Source of the DNA: Sandaracinomonas limnophila
GTDB lineage: Bacteria > Bacteroidota > Bacteroidia > Cytophagales > Spirosomataceae
Assembly: GCF_004005965.1 (NCBI RefSeq)
Contig: NZ_SACY01000001.1
Location: 737,366-801,365 of the forward strand
Direction: 5' to 3'
Length of the DNA stretch: 64,000 nucleotides
The notes under the pieces were generated by a model. It had not been told where the DNA came from and searched no databases. It worked only from the letters and a program-made list of their open reading frames with translations. Positions 26,597-36,409 of this stretch are shown here, one piece after another. How positions within the stretch are numbered: position 1 is the first letter of the stretch; each line of letters starts with the position of its first letter. A program made the position numbers and the translations under genes.

Positions 26597-26935
26597 TTAT
26601 TTCTTTTTTGCTGGAGCTTTTGAAACTAGTTTGGCTACAATTGCAGGTTTATTTCCATCGACTACCAATTGTACCATTTCGTCTTTTTTCTTTTCCTTAG
26701 CCTCTTTAGAAATAGATTTTGCAATTTTCTCAGCAATTTTCCCTTCTTTTTTAGCTTTTTTAGCAGCTTCTTTAGCCAATTCCTTTTCTTGCTTTTTCAC
26801 TAAATCATTAAATTCCTTAAACAATTTGCTCAAAGATTTCTTTGAAGATTTAACAATTTTTTTTGCATTTTTCTCGTTCAATCCTGCAAAAGATGGCAAT
26901 AATTGGCCTAGGGCTATATCAACTGCTTGACTCAT
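26597..26935 (-). CDS. Lys/Ala-rich basic coiled-coil protein, unknown
   Basis: The 112-residue protein has no signal peptide. The N-terminal part reads LGQLLPSFAGLNEKNAKK, then a charged helical stretch rich in Lys, Glu and Ala runs from about 25 to 85. It ends with VSKAPAKKK. The composition recalls small nucleic-acid-associated or histone-like proteins, but I do not recognise a family and no binding motif is visible. It has its own terminator and an AT-rich upstream region, so it looks like a real single-gene unit. Confidence 0.7.
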   Translation of the reverse strand: MSQAVDIALGQLLPSFAGLNEKNAKKIVKSSKKSLSKLFKEFNDLVKKQEKELAKEAAKKAKKEGKIAEKIAKSISKEAKEKKKDEMVQLVVDGNKPAIVAKLVSKAPAKKK

Positions 26936-27028
26936 ATTTTTGGTTATTTAAAACTGAAATGTAAACATATTTATTTTTTAAGAATAACAAGAATAAACTG
27001 TGTTAAATTTTAGCCAGACCTGAAAAAT

Positions 27029-27571
27029 TTAATATTGACGATTCAATTTCAAAAAATAATCCCAAACAACTATCCCCATAGTAACGGAGACATTTAAGGA
27101 ATGCTTGGTCCCAAATTGAGGTATTTCCAGAAAATAATCAGCATTTTCAATAAACTCTTCAGTAACTCCAAACACTTCATTGCCAAACACAAAGGCATAT
27201 AATTCCTCAGAATTTACCTTAAAATCTTGTAACATCATGGAATCTTCCACTTGTTCTATAATGGCAATTTTAGCACCTAATCCATTCAAATATTCTATAC
27301 ACTCTTTTTGAGTAGAAAAATACCTCCATTGTACTGTTTCCTCTGCTCCCAAGGCCGTTTTATGAATTTCACGATGTGGTGGCTGGGCAGTAATACCTAC
27401 TAAACAAATTTCCTGACAAGCAAAGGAATCGGCTGTTCGAAAAGCAGAACCGACATTGTTCATACTTCGAATATCATCCAAAACTAAGATGGCTTTTTGT
27501 TTAGGCGCATTTTGATACTCTTCTGCACTTAATCTATTTAACTCCTCTAATGCTAATTTTTTATGAATCAT
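27029..27571 (-). CDS. SpoU/TrmH-family RNA 2'-O-methyltransferase
   Basis: The 180-residue SPOUT enzyme has motif 1 DIRSMNNVGSAFRTAD, motif 2 FVFGNEVFGVTEE and motif 3 LEIPQFGTKHSLNVSVTMGI, which form the SAM-binding trefoil knot. It lacks an N-terminal RNA-binding extension. The target may be a tRNA or rRNA 2'-OH and cannot be decided here. Its ATG overlaps the GH32 stop (4 bp), so it is the last gene of an lpxH-GH32-spoU run. Confidence 0.9.
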   Translation of the reverse strand: MIHKKLALEELNRLSAEEYQNAPKQKAILVLDDIRSMNNVGSAFRTADSFACQEICLVGITAQPPHREIHKTALGAEETVQWRYFSTQKECIEYLNGLGAKIAIIEQVEDSMMLQDFKVNSEELYAFVFGNEVFGVTEEFIENADYFLEIPQFGTKHSLNVSVTMGIVVWDYFLKLNRQY

Positions 27572-29088
27572 TTAAGTTCCCAAATTTTAATTTGTTGGAT
27601 TTGCGTGTTTCCACCTTCGGAAATCAAATACACATTTTCTTCAATATCTAGGGGAAATCGTAAGGCAGAAATAGCCACTGTACCGTTTTGTGCTAAAAGT
27701 TCTACTGTTGAACGATCAATGACCACTTTGAAATTCTTAGGCATACCGTCAACTGCTGGAGCGACTTGTAGACCATCAAAAAAATCTGAAATTATTTTTC
27801 CGGAATGAGAACGGTCAATTTTCCATTTCATCGTTTTCTCATCAAAACCTATTTTTATCCACTCTTGCTCATTTGCTTTCCCTTTAATTAGTAGGCCCGA
27901 AAAATGAGATTTTGACCCTGAAATTTTAACATCAACGGCATAGGTTTTGTCTTTTAAAAACTTCATACCGCTAATTTGTTTAAACTTGGAATCTTTTACT
28001 ACAAAATTAGAAGCCTCAAAACTTGGTGCCATTCGGTCAAAATCTGGAACAAATTTTTGTTGCAATCGCAAGCCCTGATTACTTTCGACCAAAGACAATT
28101 TACGCGCTAAAGACATTTGCCCTTTCCATGGAAAAGTAGGTTGTTCTTTTGCATACTTCCAAGAAAGCATCCATCCTAACCAAACATTTTGGTTTTTAGG
28201 CGCATTTGAAAAGGGAACTGCAGCGTAAAAATCTTTCCCAAAATCGACATACAATTTAGTGTCTTCATCGTTTTCATTCGTAAATTTCTTTCCATCAAAA
28301 TCACCAATAAAATATTGCATCCCTACATAATCTTTATATGGACCTTGAGAACTTACAAACAACACCCATTTTTTTTGAGTGGAGCCTTCAATTGGTAGAT
28401 ATTGCAAAGAAGGACACTCCCAAATCATTCCTACATCACCTTGCTTACCAAACTCGCTTAATAATTCCCATTTGATAAGGTTTTTACTACCATAAAAACT
28501 AATCTTGTATTCAAAAGGTTTAGCAACCGCCATGATAAATTGCTTACTTTCTTCGTGCCAAAAGATGTTAGGATCCCGAAAATCTTTGTAATTGATATTT
28601 AATACCGGATTACCTTCATATTTAGTCCACGTAAGACCATCATCATTAGAAAAAGCCAGGTGCTGTTCCTCTCTAGTATAGGGATAATCTGCCGTATAAA
28701 TGGCTATCAATAAATCTTTTTGAGGATTACCAAGTCCAGAAGCATGGTATTTATCCCAAACCACACAACCCGAGAAAATATATTCTTTTCCATTAGGAAT
28801 GGCAACAGGCAATTCCTCCCAATGCAATAAATCTTTAGAACGAGCGTGTCCCCAGCTCATATTCCCCCATTCATTTCCCTTTGGATTGTGCTGAAAAAAC
28901 AAATGATAATACCCTTTGAAATAAATCATGCCATTGGGGTCATTTGTCCAATTTTTTTGAGGGGAAAAATGAACTTTAGGTCTCCATTGCTCTGTAGGAT
29001 GCTGGGCGTCCACAAGATTTGAAAACAAAAGAATTAAGCCTAAAATACTAAGCTTGAAAGTGTTTAAACTGGATAGTATTTTCATCAA
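27568..29088 (-). CDS. Glycoside hydrolase family 32 fructan hydrolase (levanase/exo-inulinase-like)
   Basis: The 506-residue secreted enzyme has a signal peptide ending LVDAQ (about residue 29). The catalytic five-bladed domain has the nucleophile Asp50 in NWTNDPNGM, the RDP motif in FRDPNIFW and the acid/base Glu in WECPSL. The C-terminal beta-sandwich runs from about 370 on. It should release fructose from levan, inulin or sucrose in the periplasm or at the surface. No SusC/D pair or fructokinase is adjacent, and the gene sits between lpxH (41-bp overlap) and a methyltransferase gene. That is unusual, since GH32 genes often lie in fructan utilisation loci. Confidence 0.92.
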   Translation of the reverse strand: MMKILSSLNTFKLSILGLILLFSNLVDAQHPTEQWRPKVHFSPQKNWTNDPNGMIYFKGYYHLFFQHNPKGNEWGNMSWGHARSKDLLHWEELPVAIPNGKEYIFSGCVVWDKYHASGLGNPQKDLLIAIYTADYPYTREEQHLAFSNDDGLTWTKYEGNPVLNINYKDFRDPNIFWHEESKQFIMAVAKPFEYKISFYGSKNLIKWELLSEFGKQGDVGMIWECPSLQYLPIEGSTQKKWVLFVSSQGPYKDYVGMQYFIGDFDGKKFTNENDEDTKLYVDFGKDFYAAVPFSNAPKNQNVWLGWMLSWKYAKEQPTFPWKGQMSLARKLSLVESNQGLRLQQKFVPDFDRMAPSFEASNFVVKDSKFKQISGMKFLKDKTYAVDVKISGSKSHFSGLLIKGKANEQEWIKIGFDEKTMKWKIDRSHSGKIISDFFDGLQVAPAVDGMPKNFKVVIDRSTVELLAQNGTVAISALRFPLDIEENVYLISEGGNTQIQQIKIWELK

Positions 29089-29854
29089 TTGAAAGATAAT
29101 ATGCGTTTTTATACTTGGGATTAAACCAATCGCCTAAGTTGTAATAAGTTGTCGTTGAATCAATGGGAAACTGAATAGGTAGGTGTCTGTGTCCAAACAC
29201 ATAGGTATCAATTCCTAAATTTTTCTGATCTAAAATTGGTTTAATTTCCTTTATGTAATTGACAATGAATTCGGTTTTTTCGTCAAAAGGATCCTCTCCT
29301 TTTGAAAGAGCCTTTTTCTTTCGAGTTTCAGACCAAAAATGCGCCAAAGCCATACCTAAATTTGGATGTAACCATTTAAACAGAAATTGTGCCAGCGGAT
29401 TGGTAAAAACTTTTTTCAATAATTTATATCCAGCATCCCCAGGACCCAAACCATCTCCATGGCCTATCCATAAATTTTTTTCTGAATTGGGAAATAGAAG
29501 TTTTAAATGACAAGGTTCGCGATAGATTATGGCATTCATTTCCTTTTCAAAAAAATCCCACATCCACAAATCATGATTTCCAATGAAGATATGTAATTGA
29601 ATACCGGCATCAGAAATCTGAGCCAATTTTCCCAAAAATCGGGTAAATCCAGCTGGTATTACCTTGCCATATTCAAACCAAAAATCAAAAATATCTCCCA
29701 TCAAAAACAAATGCGATGCATCAGATTCAATTTTCTCCAACCATTTATTCAAATGCCTTTCACGATCTAAACTTGAAGCCGGATCTGGAAAGCCCAGATG
29801 AAAATCTGAAGCAAAATAAACCTTTTTGTTATTGGGAATTTGAAGCTTAATCAT
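29048..29854 (-). CDS. lpxH: UDP-2,3-diacylglucosamine diphosphatase (LpxH-like)
   Basis: The 268-residue calcineurin-like phosphoesterase has the metal motifs SDFHLG (about 13-18), GDIFDFW, GNHDLWMWDF, HGDGLGPGD and FGHRHLP. It makes lipid X in lipid A synthesis. I start at 29854 (MIKLQIPNNKKVYFASDFHLG). The longer frame begins inside the terminator hairpin of ftsH and adds only MDFPPFFL encoded by the stem and T-run. It overlaps the GH32 gene by 41 bp downstream. Confidence 0.9.
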   Translation of the reverse strand: MIKLQIPNNKKVYFASDFHLGFPDPASSLDRERHLNKWLEKIESDASHLFLMGDIFDFWFEYGKVIPAGFTRFLGKLAQISDAGIQLHIFIGNHDLWMWDFFEKEMNAIIYREPCHLKLLFPNSEKNLWIGHGDGLGPGDAGYKLLKKVFTNPLAQFLFKWLHPNLGMALAHFWSETRKKKALSKGEDPFDEKTEFIVNYIKEIKPILDQKNLGIDTYVFGHRHLPIQFPIDSTTTYYNLGDWFNPKYKNAYYLSIDENTIQFKHFQA

Positions 29855-29855
29855 C

Positions 29856-29880
29856 AAAAAAAAGGGTGGAAAATCCACCC
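29856..29880 (-). terminator. Intrinsic terminator downstream of ftsH
   Basis: On the minus strand GGGTGGA/TCCACCC with a 3-nt loop is followed by eight T, only a base before the lpxH start codon. Confidence 0.85.
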
Positions 29881-29893
29881 AATTTACAAATTA

Positions 29894-32011
29894 TTATCCT
29901 TGTTGAGATGATTCTGCGTCTTTATTTTCAGCGGAATCTTCTTTCTTACTTTTAGTTTTTCGAGTAGTTTTAGGTTTTGCTTCCGCTACTTTTTCACTTT
30001 CAGCTTGAGCTCTTTCTTCTTTCGCGTCTTTTCTCTTTTTTTCAGTTTCGCCTTTGATAAACTCTTGATAAGTTGTCAATTGCTCAAACGGACGAGGACC
30101 AACTAAGGCTTCCAAATCATTTTGGAAAAGTACTTCTTTTTCCAATAATGCTTCTGCTAATGCGGTTAAGGATGCTTTCTTTTCGGTTAATAATTTCTTC
30201 GTACGCTTATAAGCCTCAGCAATTAATTTACGAACTTCTTCATCAATTTCACGGGCAGTTTCCTCTGAATACGGCTTATTGAATTGGTATTCTGAACCCT
30301 TTGAATCGTAGTAAGAAATATTTCCTAATTTATCATTCATACCGTAAATGGTAATCATGGAATAGGCCAATTTTGTGATACGCTCTAGGTCATTTTGAGC
30401 ACCGGTAGAAATTTGTCCGAAAACAATTTCTTCTGCCGCACGACCACCCAAAGTCACACACATTTCATCCATCAATTGTTCCGTACGGTACAAAAACTGC
30501 TCTTTAGGAAGATATTGTGCATATCCTAAAGCGGCAATTCCGCGCGGTACAATAGTTACTTTAACCAATGGATTTGCATGCTCTAAAAACCAACCAGCAA
30601 TAGCATGTCCGGCCTCATGGAAGGCTACAATTTTCTTTTCTTCAGGAGAAATCAATTTATTTTTCTTTTCCAAACCGCCAATGGTACGATCCATAGCCTC
30701 TTGGAAGTCATTCATATCAATTTCTTGTTTATTTCTTCTTGCGGCAATCAATGCAGCCTCATTACACACATTGGCAATTTCTGCACCGGCAAATCCAGGC
30801 GTTTGTGCGGCCAATTCTTTAGGATCAATATCTTTTCCTAATTTCAAAGGCTTAAGATGCACTTTGAAAATTGCTTCACGACCAATAATATCTGGTTTAT
30901 CAATTGAAATTTGACGATCAAAACGACCTGGTCTTAATAAGGCTGGATCCAAAATATCTGGACGGTTAGTAGCCGCCATAATGATAATTCCTGAATCAGT
31001 TGCAAAACCGTCCATTTCAACCAATAATGAGTTTAAGGTGTTTTCACGCTCATCATTCCCGCCTGGCATTGAACCACGTCCACGAGAACGACCCACTGCA
31101 TCAATTTCGTCTATAAAAATGATACAAGGTGCTTTTTCTTTGGCCTGTTTAAACAAATCACGCACACGAGCAGCTCCTACCCCCACAAACATTTCTACGA
31201 AATCTGACCCAGAAAGAGAGAAAAATGGAACACCCGCTTCTCCTGCAACAGCCTTTGCCAACAAGGTTTTACCCGTTCCTGGAGGGCCAACTAATAGAGC
31301 GCCTTTCGGTATTTTACCTCCTAAATCGGTAAATTTCTTTGGGAATTTTAAGAACTCAACAATTTCTTGAATTTCTTCTTTGGCTTCATCTAAACCGGCA
31401 ACGTCATTGAAAGTAATACGAACTTTTGATTCCCCTTCAAACAAGGTCGCCTTGCTTCTACCGATGTTGAAGATTTGTCCTCCGGCACCGCCACCACCTC
31501 CCATTCGGAAGAAAAGGAAGTAGAAACTAAGTCCCATTAATATCAAAAATCCCCATTGAGAGAACCATTCTAGAGGACTTGTTCTATTTTCTGGTGTGGC
31601 CATTAATTGCTCATTTCTTGGAAAAGCTTTTTGTCTATCCTCTAAAAAATGCTCAAATCCTTCTTTTGAAATCACGTCAAATTCAAAATGTGGGCCCTTA
31701 TTTGTTGTAGAAAGAGCAGGCGAATTGCTTTTGAAATACTTATTTACAAATTGAGGTTTTAAAGTCACCTCAACCGTTTTATCATTAACAATGGCAACCG
31801 AACCAACTTCTTTTTGAAGTAACATCGATTCAAATTGTTTTTGGGAAATCGTTTGTAAAGTTGGAGAATTAGAAAAGAATAGTCCGCTAACAATCACGAT
31901 AATCAATCCAATGATCATCCAATTTTGGAATCCTGCTGGACCTTTTTTGGGCATTTTAGGCTGGAAGTTAGGTCTTTTGTTGTTTTTAGGCTGATTTGGT
32001 TGTTTTGCCAT
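29894..32011 (-). CDS. ftsH: ATP-dependent zinc metalloprotease FtsH
   Basis: The 705-residue inner-membrane AAA+ protease has two membrane helices (about 30-47 and 152-168), Walker [11 protein letters not shown], Walker [14 protein letters not shown] and the SRH region [19 protein letters not shown]. The zinc site is HEAGH, with a distal Asp in the peptidase domain. A Lys/Glu-rich C-terminal tail follows. It degrades misfolded membrane proteins and regulators and, in many bacteria, tunes LPS synthesis. Its neighbour lpxH is suggestive only. It is probably co-transcribed with rsfS upstream. Confidence 0.97.
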   Translation of the reverse strand: MAKQPNQPKNNKRPNFQPKMPKKGPAGFQNWMIIGLIIVIVSGLFFSNSPTLQTISQKQFESMLLQKEVGSVAIVNDKTVEVTLKPQFVNKYFKSNSPALSTTNKGPHFEFDVISKEGFEHFLEDRQKAFPRNEQLMATPENRTSPLEWFSQWGFLILMGLSFYFLFFRMGGGGGAGGQIFNIGRSKATLFEGESKVRITFNDVAGLDEAKEEIQEIVEFLKFPKKFTDLGGKIPKGALLVGPPGTGKTLLAKAVAGEAGVPFFSLSGSDFVEMFVGVGAARVRDLFKQAKEKAPCIIFIDEIDAVGRSRGRGSMPGGNDERENTLNSLLVEMDGFATDSGIIIMAATNRPDILDPALLRPGRFDRQISIDKPDIIGREAIFKVHLKPLKLGKDIDPKELAAQTPGFAGAEIANVCNEAALIAARRNKQEIDMNDFQEAMDRTIGGLEKKNKLISPEEKKIVAFHEAGHAIAGWFLEHANPLVKVTIVPRGIAALGYAQYLPKEQFLYRTEQLMDEMCVTLGGRAAEEIVFGQISTGAQNDLERITKLAYSMITIYGMNDKLGNISYYDSKGSEYQFNKPYSEETAREIDEEVRKLIAEAYKRTKKLLTEKKASLTALAEALLEKEVLFQNDLEALVGPRPFEQLTTYQEFIKGETEKKRKDAKEERAQAESEKVAEAKPKTTRKTKSKKEDSAENKDAESSQQG

Positions 32012-32063
32012 TAGTAAATATTTTAAGCGTATAACTCGATCGAAGTGAAAAAAGTTTCAATTC

Positions 32064-32447
32064 CTAATCAGGAATATTGGTAAATACGGCATCTCCCCAC
32101 AAATCTTCTAACTTAAAGAATTCGCGTTTTTCTTTATGGAAAACATGCACAACTACATCATAATAATCCATCAAAATCCATTCTCTATTGGCTTTTCCCT
32201 CTACAACGTGTGGATTAATCTGCATTCCTTTCCAAACTTCCTCATCTACAGAATCAGCTATAGCATCAATTTGAGTATCAGAAGAACCCGAACAAATCAC
32301 AAAGAAATCAGTAAACGCATTGGGAACTCCTCGTAAATCCAGAATGGAAATAGTTTGAGCCTTTTTTTCTTGCATTCCTTTTACAACCCATTTCACCAAT
32401 TCCTCAGAAGTATTCTCTAGGGTTGATTTAGAATTTTTTTTGGCCAT
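32064..32447 (-). CDS. rsfS: Ribosome silencing factor RsfS
   Basis: The 127-residue protein has the RsfS/Iojap pattern: VKWVVKGMQEKKAQTISILD, FFVICSGSSDTQIDAIADSV, GKANREWILMDYYDVVVHVF and the C-terminal YFKLEDLW-like FFKLEDLWGDA. It binds uL14 on the 50S subunit and blocks subunit joining during starvation. It lies 52 bp upstream of ftsH and diverges from birA. HPF, RsgA and HflX elsewhere in the window are further ribosome-associated factors. Confidence 0.95.
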   Translation of the reverse strand: MAKKNSKSTLENTSEELVKWVVKGMQEKKAQTISILDLRGVPNAFTDFFVICSGSSDTQIDAIADSVDEEVWKGMQINPHVVEGKANREWILMDYYDVVVHVFHKEKREFFKLEDLWGDAVFTNIPD

Positions 32448-32495
32448 TTTTAATAAGTAAAGTATCTAAAATAAAAAGTATAACGATATTAACGT

Positions 32496-32503
32496 TAATT
32501 TTG
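32496..32503 (+). promoter_or_regulatory. Candidate -7 box (TAATTTTG) for birA
   Basis: TAATTTTG fits TAnnTTTG and lies 28 bp before the TTG start of birA in the divergent rsfS/birA gap. Confidence 0.5.
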
Positions 32504-32531
32504 TTCAATCTTATAAAATTACAAATAAAAT

Positions 32532-33308
32532 TTGAACAAGTATCAAGCCCCGACAGAGTTTATTGGCCAACAAATCAAATATTTGGAAACTTGCGACTCA
32601 ACCAATACCTTGGCTTTGAAAGAATGTTTGGAAGAGGATATTAAAGAAGGCTTTACTTGGATTGCAGACCATCAAACCCAAGGTCGAGGGCAGAGGGGTA
32701 ACACCTGGTTATCTAAAAAGGGCGACAATTTACTGTTTTCCATTTATTTAAAACCCAAGCTTCAGAACCAACCTCATTTTTATTTCAGCAAGGCAATAGC
32801 TTGTGGAATTATTGAAGGGCTTCAAGTTTGGTCCAATGAAAGATTACCACTGCAAATAAAATGGCCCAATGATATTTATATTGGCGAGCAAAAACTGGGT
32901 GGAATTCTCATAGAAAATCAATGGGCTGGTAGCCAATGGACCCATTCGATAGTTGGCATCGGCTTAAATATTAACCAAGAAGAATTTGGTGACTTACGAG
33001 CAAATTCCCTCAAACAATTTCTAAATAAATCGGAGCATATTCCAAGAGAGCACGTTTTTCATGCAATTTGCCAATCGATAGAAAAATATTTCAAAATTTG
33101 TCAAACTCATCAATTCGAAGAGATTGAAACTTTTTATCATGACCATTTATTCCGATTGAATGAGTGGAATTTATACCAAGAAGTAGAAAGTAATCAAATT
33201 TTTGATGGTAAAATTTTACAAGTAAATGAGCAAGGATTATTGTTGATGGAAAAACAAAATGGATACAAACTCTATGATTTAAAAGAAATAATTTTTATTT
33301 TTCCATAA
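32532..33308 (+). CDS. birA: Biotin-[acetyl-CoA-carboxylase] ligase BirA (no DNA-binding domain)
   Basis: The 258-residue ligase has TCDSTNTLALK, the biotinyl-AMP loop DHQTQGRGQRGNTWLSKKG and the catalytic-site KWPNDIYIGEQKLGGILIE, then GIGLNIN. There is no N-terminal helix-turn-helix, so it is a monofunctional enzyme. The start is TTG (NKYQAPTEF follows), because an in-frame TAA lies two codons upstream and no ATG precedes the conserved part. The acyl-CoA synthetase gene follows by 17 bp. Confidence 0.93.
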   Translation: MNKYQAPTEFIGQQIKYLETCDSTNTLALKECLEEDIKEGFTWIADHQTQGRGQRGNTWLSKKGDNLLFSIYLKPKLQNQPHFYFSKAIACGIIEGLQVWSNERLPLQIKWPNDIYIGEQKLGGILIENQWAGSQWTHSIVGIGLNINQEEFGDLRANSLKQFLNKSEHIPREHVFHAICQSIEKYFKICQTHQFEEIETFYHDHLFRLNEWNLYQEVESNQIFDGKILQVNEQGLLLMEKQNGYKLYDLKEIIFIFP

Positions 33309-33325
33309 AAAAATAGTACAATTCT

Positions 33326-34975
33326 GTGATAAATACCTACCAAGGACACATTGAAAATTTTCTACATTGGGCAGAAAATACTCCTAAAAACATTTTTTTA
33401 AAGCAACCTAAGGGAAACCAATTCAAAGATTACACTTTTGCACAAGCTGCAGAGGAGGTTTCTAAAATGGGGACCTACCTAAGAAGAAATTTTAATGATG
33501 ACAAAAAACACGTTGGAATCATTTCAAAAAATTGTGCACATTGGGTTTTGGCAGATTTGGCCATTTTATATGCAGGCGGAGTCTCCGTACCATTTTATCC
33601 AACATTAACGGGGGAGCAATTTAAAGATGTTTATATCCATTCAGATTGTCAAATTTTATTTGTTGGAAAATTAGATAATTGGGAAGAAATAAAGACATTT
33701 ATACCGGAAGGCACAGTGGTGATTCACATGTCGGACCAACCCAATGAACAACAAAACACCTGGGAACAAATCATTTTAAAGGAGAAAAAAATAGTTAAAC
33801 CTCACTCCTTTCAAAAAGATGAGGTAATTTCAATTATATACACTTCAGGAACCACAGGAACACCAAAAGGGGTTTTGATCACCTCAGGTTCGGTGTTAAT
33901 TGGCCTAGAAGCAGCCAGAGAAATTGCCTTCTTAAACGAAAAAAACAATAGATTCATATCCTATTTGCCACTATCACATGTAGCAGAAAGGAATTTAGTA
34001 GAATTTGCAGCAACGGCATCTGGAGGAACTATTTATTTTGTAGAAAATTTACAAACCTTTGCGGCTAATTTACAAGCAGCCGAACCAACACATTTTTTGG
34101 CGGTACCAAGAATTTGGTTGAAATTTCAGGAGACCATCTTATTGAAATTTAAAGGCCAAAAGAATTTAGATCGAATAAAAAGCATACCCATTGTAGGCAA
34201 ATTAGTTATTAAATTGATCGTCAAAAAATTAGGTTTATCGAAGGCCAAATTAGTTGTAACAGGCGCTGCACCCATTTCTGCTGATTTGTTACAGTGGTAC
34301 CAAGGCATGGGCTTATTTATTCAGGAAGCCTATGGAATGACTGAAAATTTAGGATTAATTGCCGTAATGCCAAGAAATGAAATCAAATTGGGAACTGTGG
34401 GTAAACCATGGGACATTTGTGAGGTAAGAATTGAAGACAGCGAAATTCAAATAAAGTCAAAATACAATACCATTGGTTACTATAAAAATCCAAAAGCGAC
34501 TCAAGAAATTTACACAGATGAATGGTTAAAAACTGGAGATTCTGGAGTATTAGATTCCGATGGATATTTGAAAATAATTGGTAGAATCAAAGATAATTTT
34601 AAAACCAGTAAAGGTTTTTATGTAAGCCCAGCCACTTTGGAAAATGAAATTCAAACCAGTCAATTAATTGATCAAGTATGTGTGGTTGGCGCAGACTTAC
34701 CAGAGCCTATGGCCTTGATTATCCTTTCTCCATTGGCCTTAGAATTAGCAAAAGAGGATCTTGAAAAAGGAATTGAAGAAATCCATCAGGATTTAATTCC
34801 GAAGTTCAAACATTATGAAATGATTAAAAAATTCGTTGTACTTACTGAACCATGGACAGTTGAAAACAATTGCATGACACCTACCTTGAAAATCAAACGA
34901 CTTGAAATAGAAAAAATTTATCAAAGGCATTTTGAAGATTGGTTTAAGCATAAAAATCTGATAATTTATTCTTAA
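33326..34975 (+). CDS. AMP-dependent long-chain acyl-CoA synthetase
   Basis: The 549-residue adenylate-forming enzyme has the P-loop-like IIYTSGTTGTPKGVL, YLPLSHVAERN, VTGAAPISADLL, QEAYGMTEN and WLKTGDSGVLDSDGYLKIIGR. This matches the FadD/ACSL-type family that activates fatty acids as CoA thioesters at the membrane. The start is GTG (INTYQGHIENFLHWAE follows), and no ATG gives the conserved N-terminus. It follows birA by 17 bp and is likely co-transcribed. Chain-length preference is unknown. Confidence 0.9.
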   Translation: MINTYQGHIENFLHWAENTPKNIFLKQPKGNQFKDYTFAQAAEEVSKMGTYLRRNFNDDKKHVGIISKNCAHWVLADLAILYAGGVSVPFYPTLTGEQFKDVYIHSDCQILFVGKLDNWEEIKTFIPEGTVVIHMSDQPNEQQNTWEQIILKEKKIVKPHSFQKDEVISIIYTSGTTGTPKGVLITSGSVLIGLEAAREIAFLNEKNNRFISYLPLSHVAERNLVEFAATASGGTIYFVENLQTFAANLQAAEPTHFLAVPRIWLKFQETILLKFKGQKNLDRIKSIPIVGKLVIKLIVKKLGLSKAKLVVTGAAPISADLLQWYQGMGLFIQEAYGMTENLGLIAVMPRNEIKLGTVGKPWDICEVRIEDSEIQIKSKYNTIGYYKNPKATQEIYTDEWLKTGDSGVLDSDGYLKIIGRIKDNFKTSKGFYVSPATLENEIQTSQLIDQVCVVGADLPEPMALIILSPLALELAKEDLEKGIEEIHQDLIPKFKHYEMIKKFVVLTEPWTVENNCMTPTLKIKRLEIEKIYQRHFEDWFKHKNLIIYS

Positions 34976-35014
34976 AATAAAATCAAGCTCCTAAATTTTA
35001 CGTATCTTCCAAGA

Positions 35015-36409
35015 ATGTGGAAGTTCATTGCCAATTTCTTACTATTAATCGCCTTAGTTTCATTTAAAACAAATGTACTAACTGCTCAAAAAATTAGAGT
35101 GGATAGTATTGTATTTAAAGGAAATGATCGAACAAAAATTAGCATTTTAAATAGGGAATTAGACTTCTCAATAAAAGACAGTCTTTCCACTGAGGATTTG
35201 GACAAAAGATTGGAATTCAATCGGAGGAAATTGATGAATACTAATTTATTTATTTGGGTAAAATACGATTATCAAATAAATAAAAATGGAAATTTAATAG
35301 TTCAATTCGAGTTCTTAGAGCAATTATACACATTAGTTTTTCCTATTTTTTCTCTCGCAGATCGCAATTTAAGCGATTGGTTAAATAAAGGTGCCCCATC
35401 CCAGCGAATCATTTTTGGAATCAATGGGGTTCAAAATAATTTAACAGGAAGAAATGAAAAAATTGCCATTAATTTAGAAACAGGATTTACTCAACGAATA
35501 GATCTCTCATTTTCGAATCCATATATAGATGCAAAAAAGCGATTTGGCATATTCACTTCTTTCACCTACCAAACTAGCAAAAATCTTGCCTACAGCTCAA
35601 GAAACGACACCTTGTTATACCTGAATTCTAGTCAGGTTTTACGAGAACGCTGGTCGGGAGTAGTAGGTTTTCGAAAAAGAATTCGATTTTATGATTTCCA
35701 AAGCTTGGAATTGAGGTATCATAATATTAGAATCAATGATGAAGTTTTTGCACTAAATCCACATTATCTACCCAATAGAACTCAGAGAAGTGATTTCATT
35801 CAGTTAGGTTATCGGTTTTCGTATGATTTCAGAGATTTTGCGACTTATCCATTAAGGGGCAGAAAAGTGGATGTTTTGGTAAACTACACAGGATTAACGG
35901 GAAACCTAAAATTTAATTATTATGATTTTGGCATTGGCTATGAACGTTACTTTCCTTTGGGGAATAATTTTTACTTGAGCAGTACCCATAAATTAAAATT
36001 CACCCAATATGGAAAAGAAGTACCTTATTTTTTAACCCAAGGCCTTGGATATGGTTCCAATGTGGTACGAGGTTATGAATTAAATGTGATAGATGGAAAT
36101 AACTTTTACATCAATCGAAACACTTTCAAATTCCAATTGATCAATAAAATTTACCATGTCCCATTTTTAAAATACAAACAAATTAATCAAGTTCCATTAA
36201 GTGTTTACCCTACTGCATTTATTGACTTTGGGTATGTAAATATTGGACAGGAAAACTATTTCAATAGTAAATTAGGCGGAAAACTCCTATATGGCTATGG
36301 TATCGGCCTCGATCTAGTCACTTATTATAATTTGGTAACCAAAATCATTTTCCCTGCCGGAAATGGCAATTTAAGTGGTATTCGAGTTAGTGTAGGAAGG
36401 GAGTTTTGA
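35015..36409 (+). CDS. BamA/TamA-family (Omp85) outer-membrane protein, one POTRA
   Basis: The 464-residue protein has a signal peptide ending LTAQ (about residue 25). A single POTRA-like domain follows (about 26-105; VDSIVFKGNDRTKISILNRE, LNTNLFIWVKYDYQ-like), then an Omp85 barrel. The barrel has the YDFRDFATYPLRGRKVDV strand and GLGYGSNVVRGYELNVIDG, which carries the VRGYE motif typical of the L6 loop region, and ends RVSVGREF. It is much shorter than BamA (usually over 800 residues), so it is probably a TamA/D15-like accessory protein. The client is unknown. Confidence 0.85.
   Translation: MWKFIANFLLLIALVSFKTNVLTAQKIRVDSIVFKGNDRTKISILNRELDFSIKDSLSTEDLDKRLEFNRRKLMNTNLFIWVKYDYQINKNGNLIVQFEFLEQLYTLVFPIFSLADRNLSDWLNKGAPSQRIIFGINGVQNNLTGRNEKIAINLETGFTQRIDLSFSNPYIDAKKRFGIFTSFTYQTSKNLAYSSRNDTLLYLNSSQVLRERWSGVVGFRKRIRFYDFQSLELRYHNIRINDEVFALNPHYLPNRTQRSDFIQLGYRFSYDFRDFATYPLRGRKVDVLVNYTGLTGNLKFNYYDFGIGYERYFPLGNNFYLSSTHKLKFTQYGKEVPYFLTQGLGYGSNVVRGYELNVIDGNNFYINRNTFKFQLINKIYHVPFLKYKQINQVPLSVYPTAFIDFGYVNIGQENYFNSKLGGKLLYGYGIGLDLVTYYNLVTKIIFPAGNGNLSGIRVSVGREF

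Noticed and set aside
29855..29878. Upstream ATG for LpxH
   Set aside because: The extra codons are the ftsH terminator stem and T-run read as protein (MDFPPFFL). The start at 29854 fits the family.
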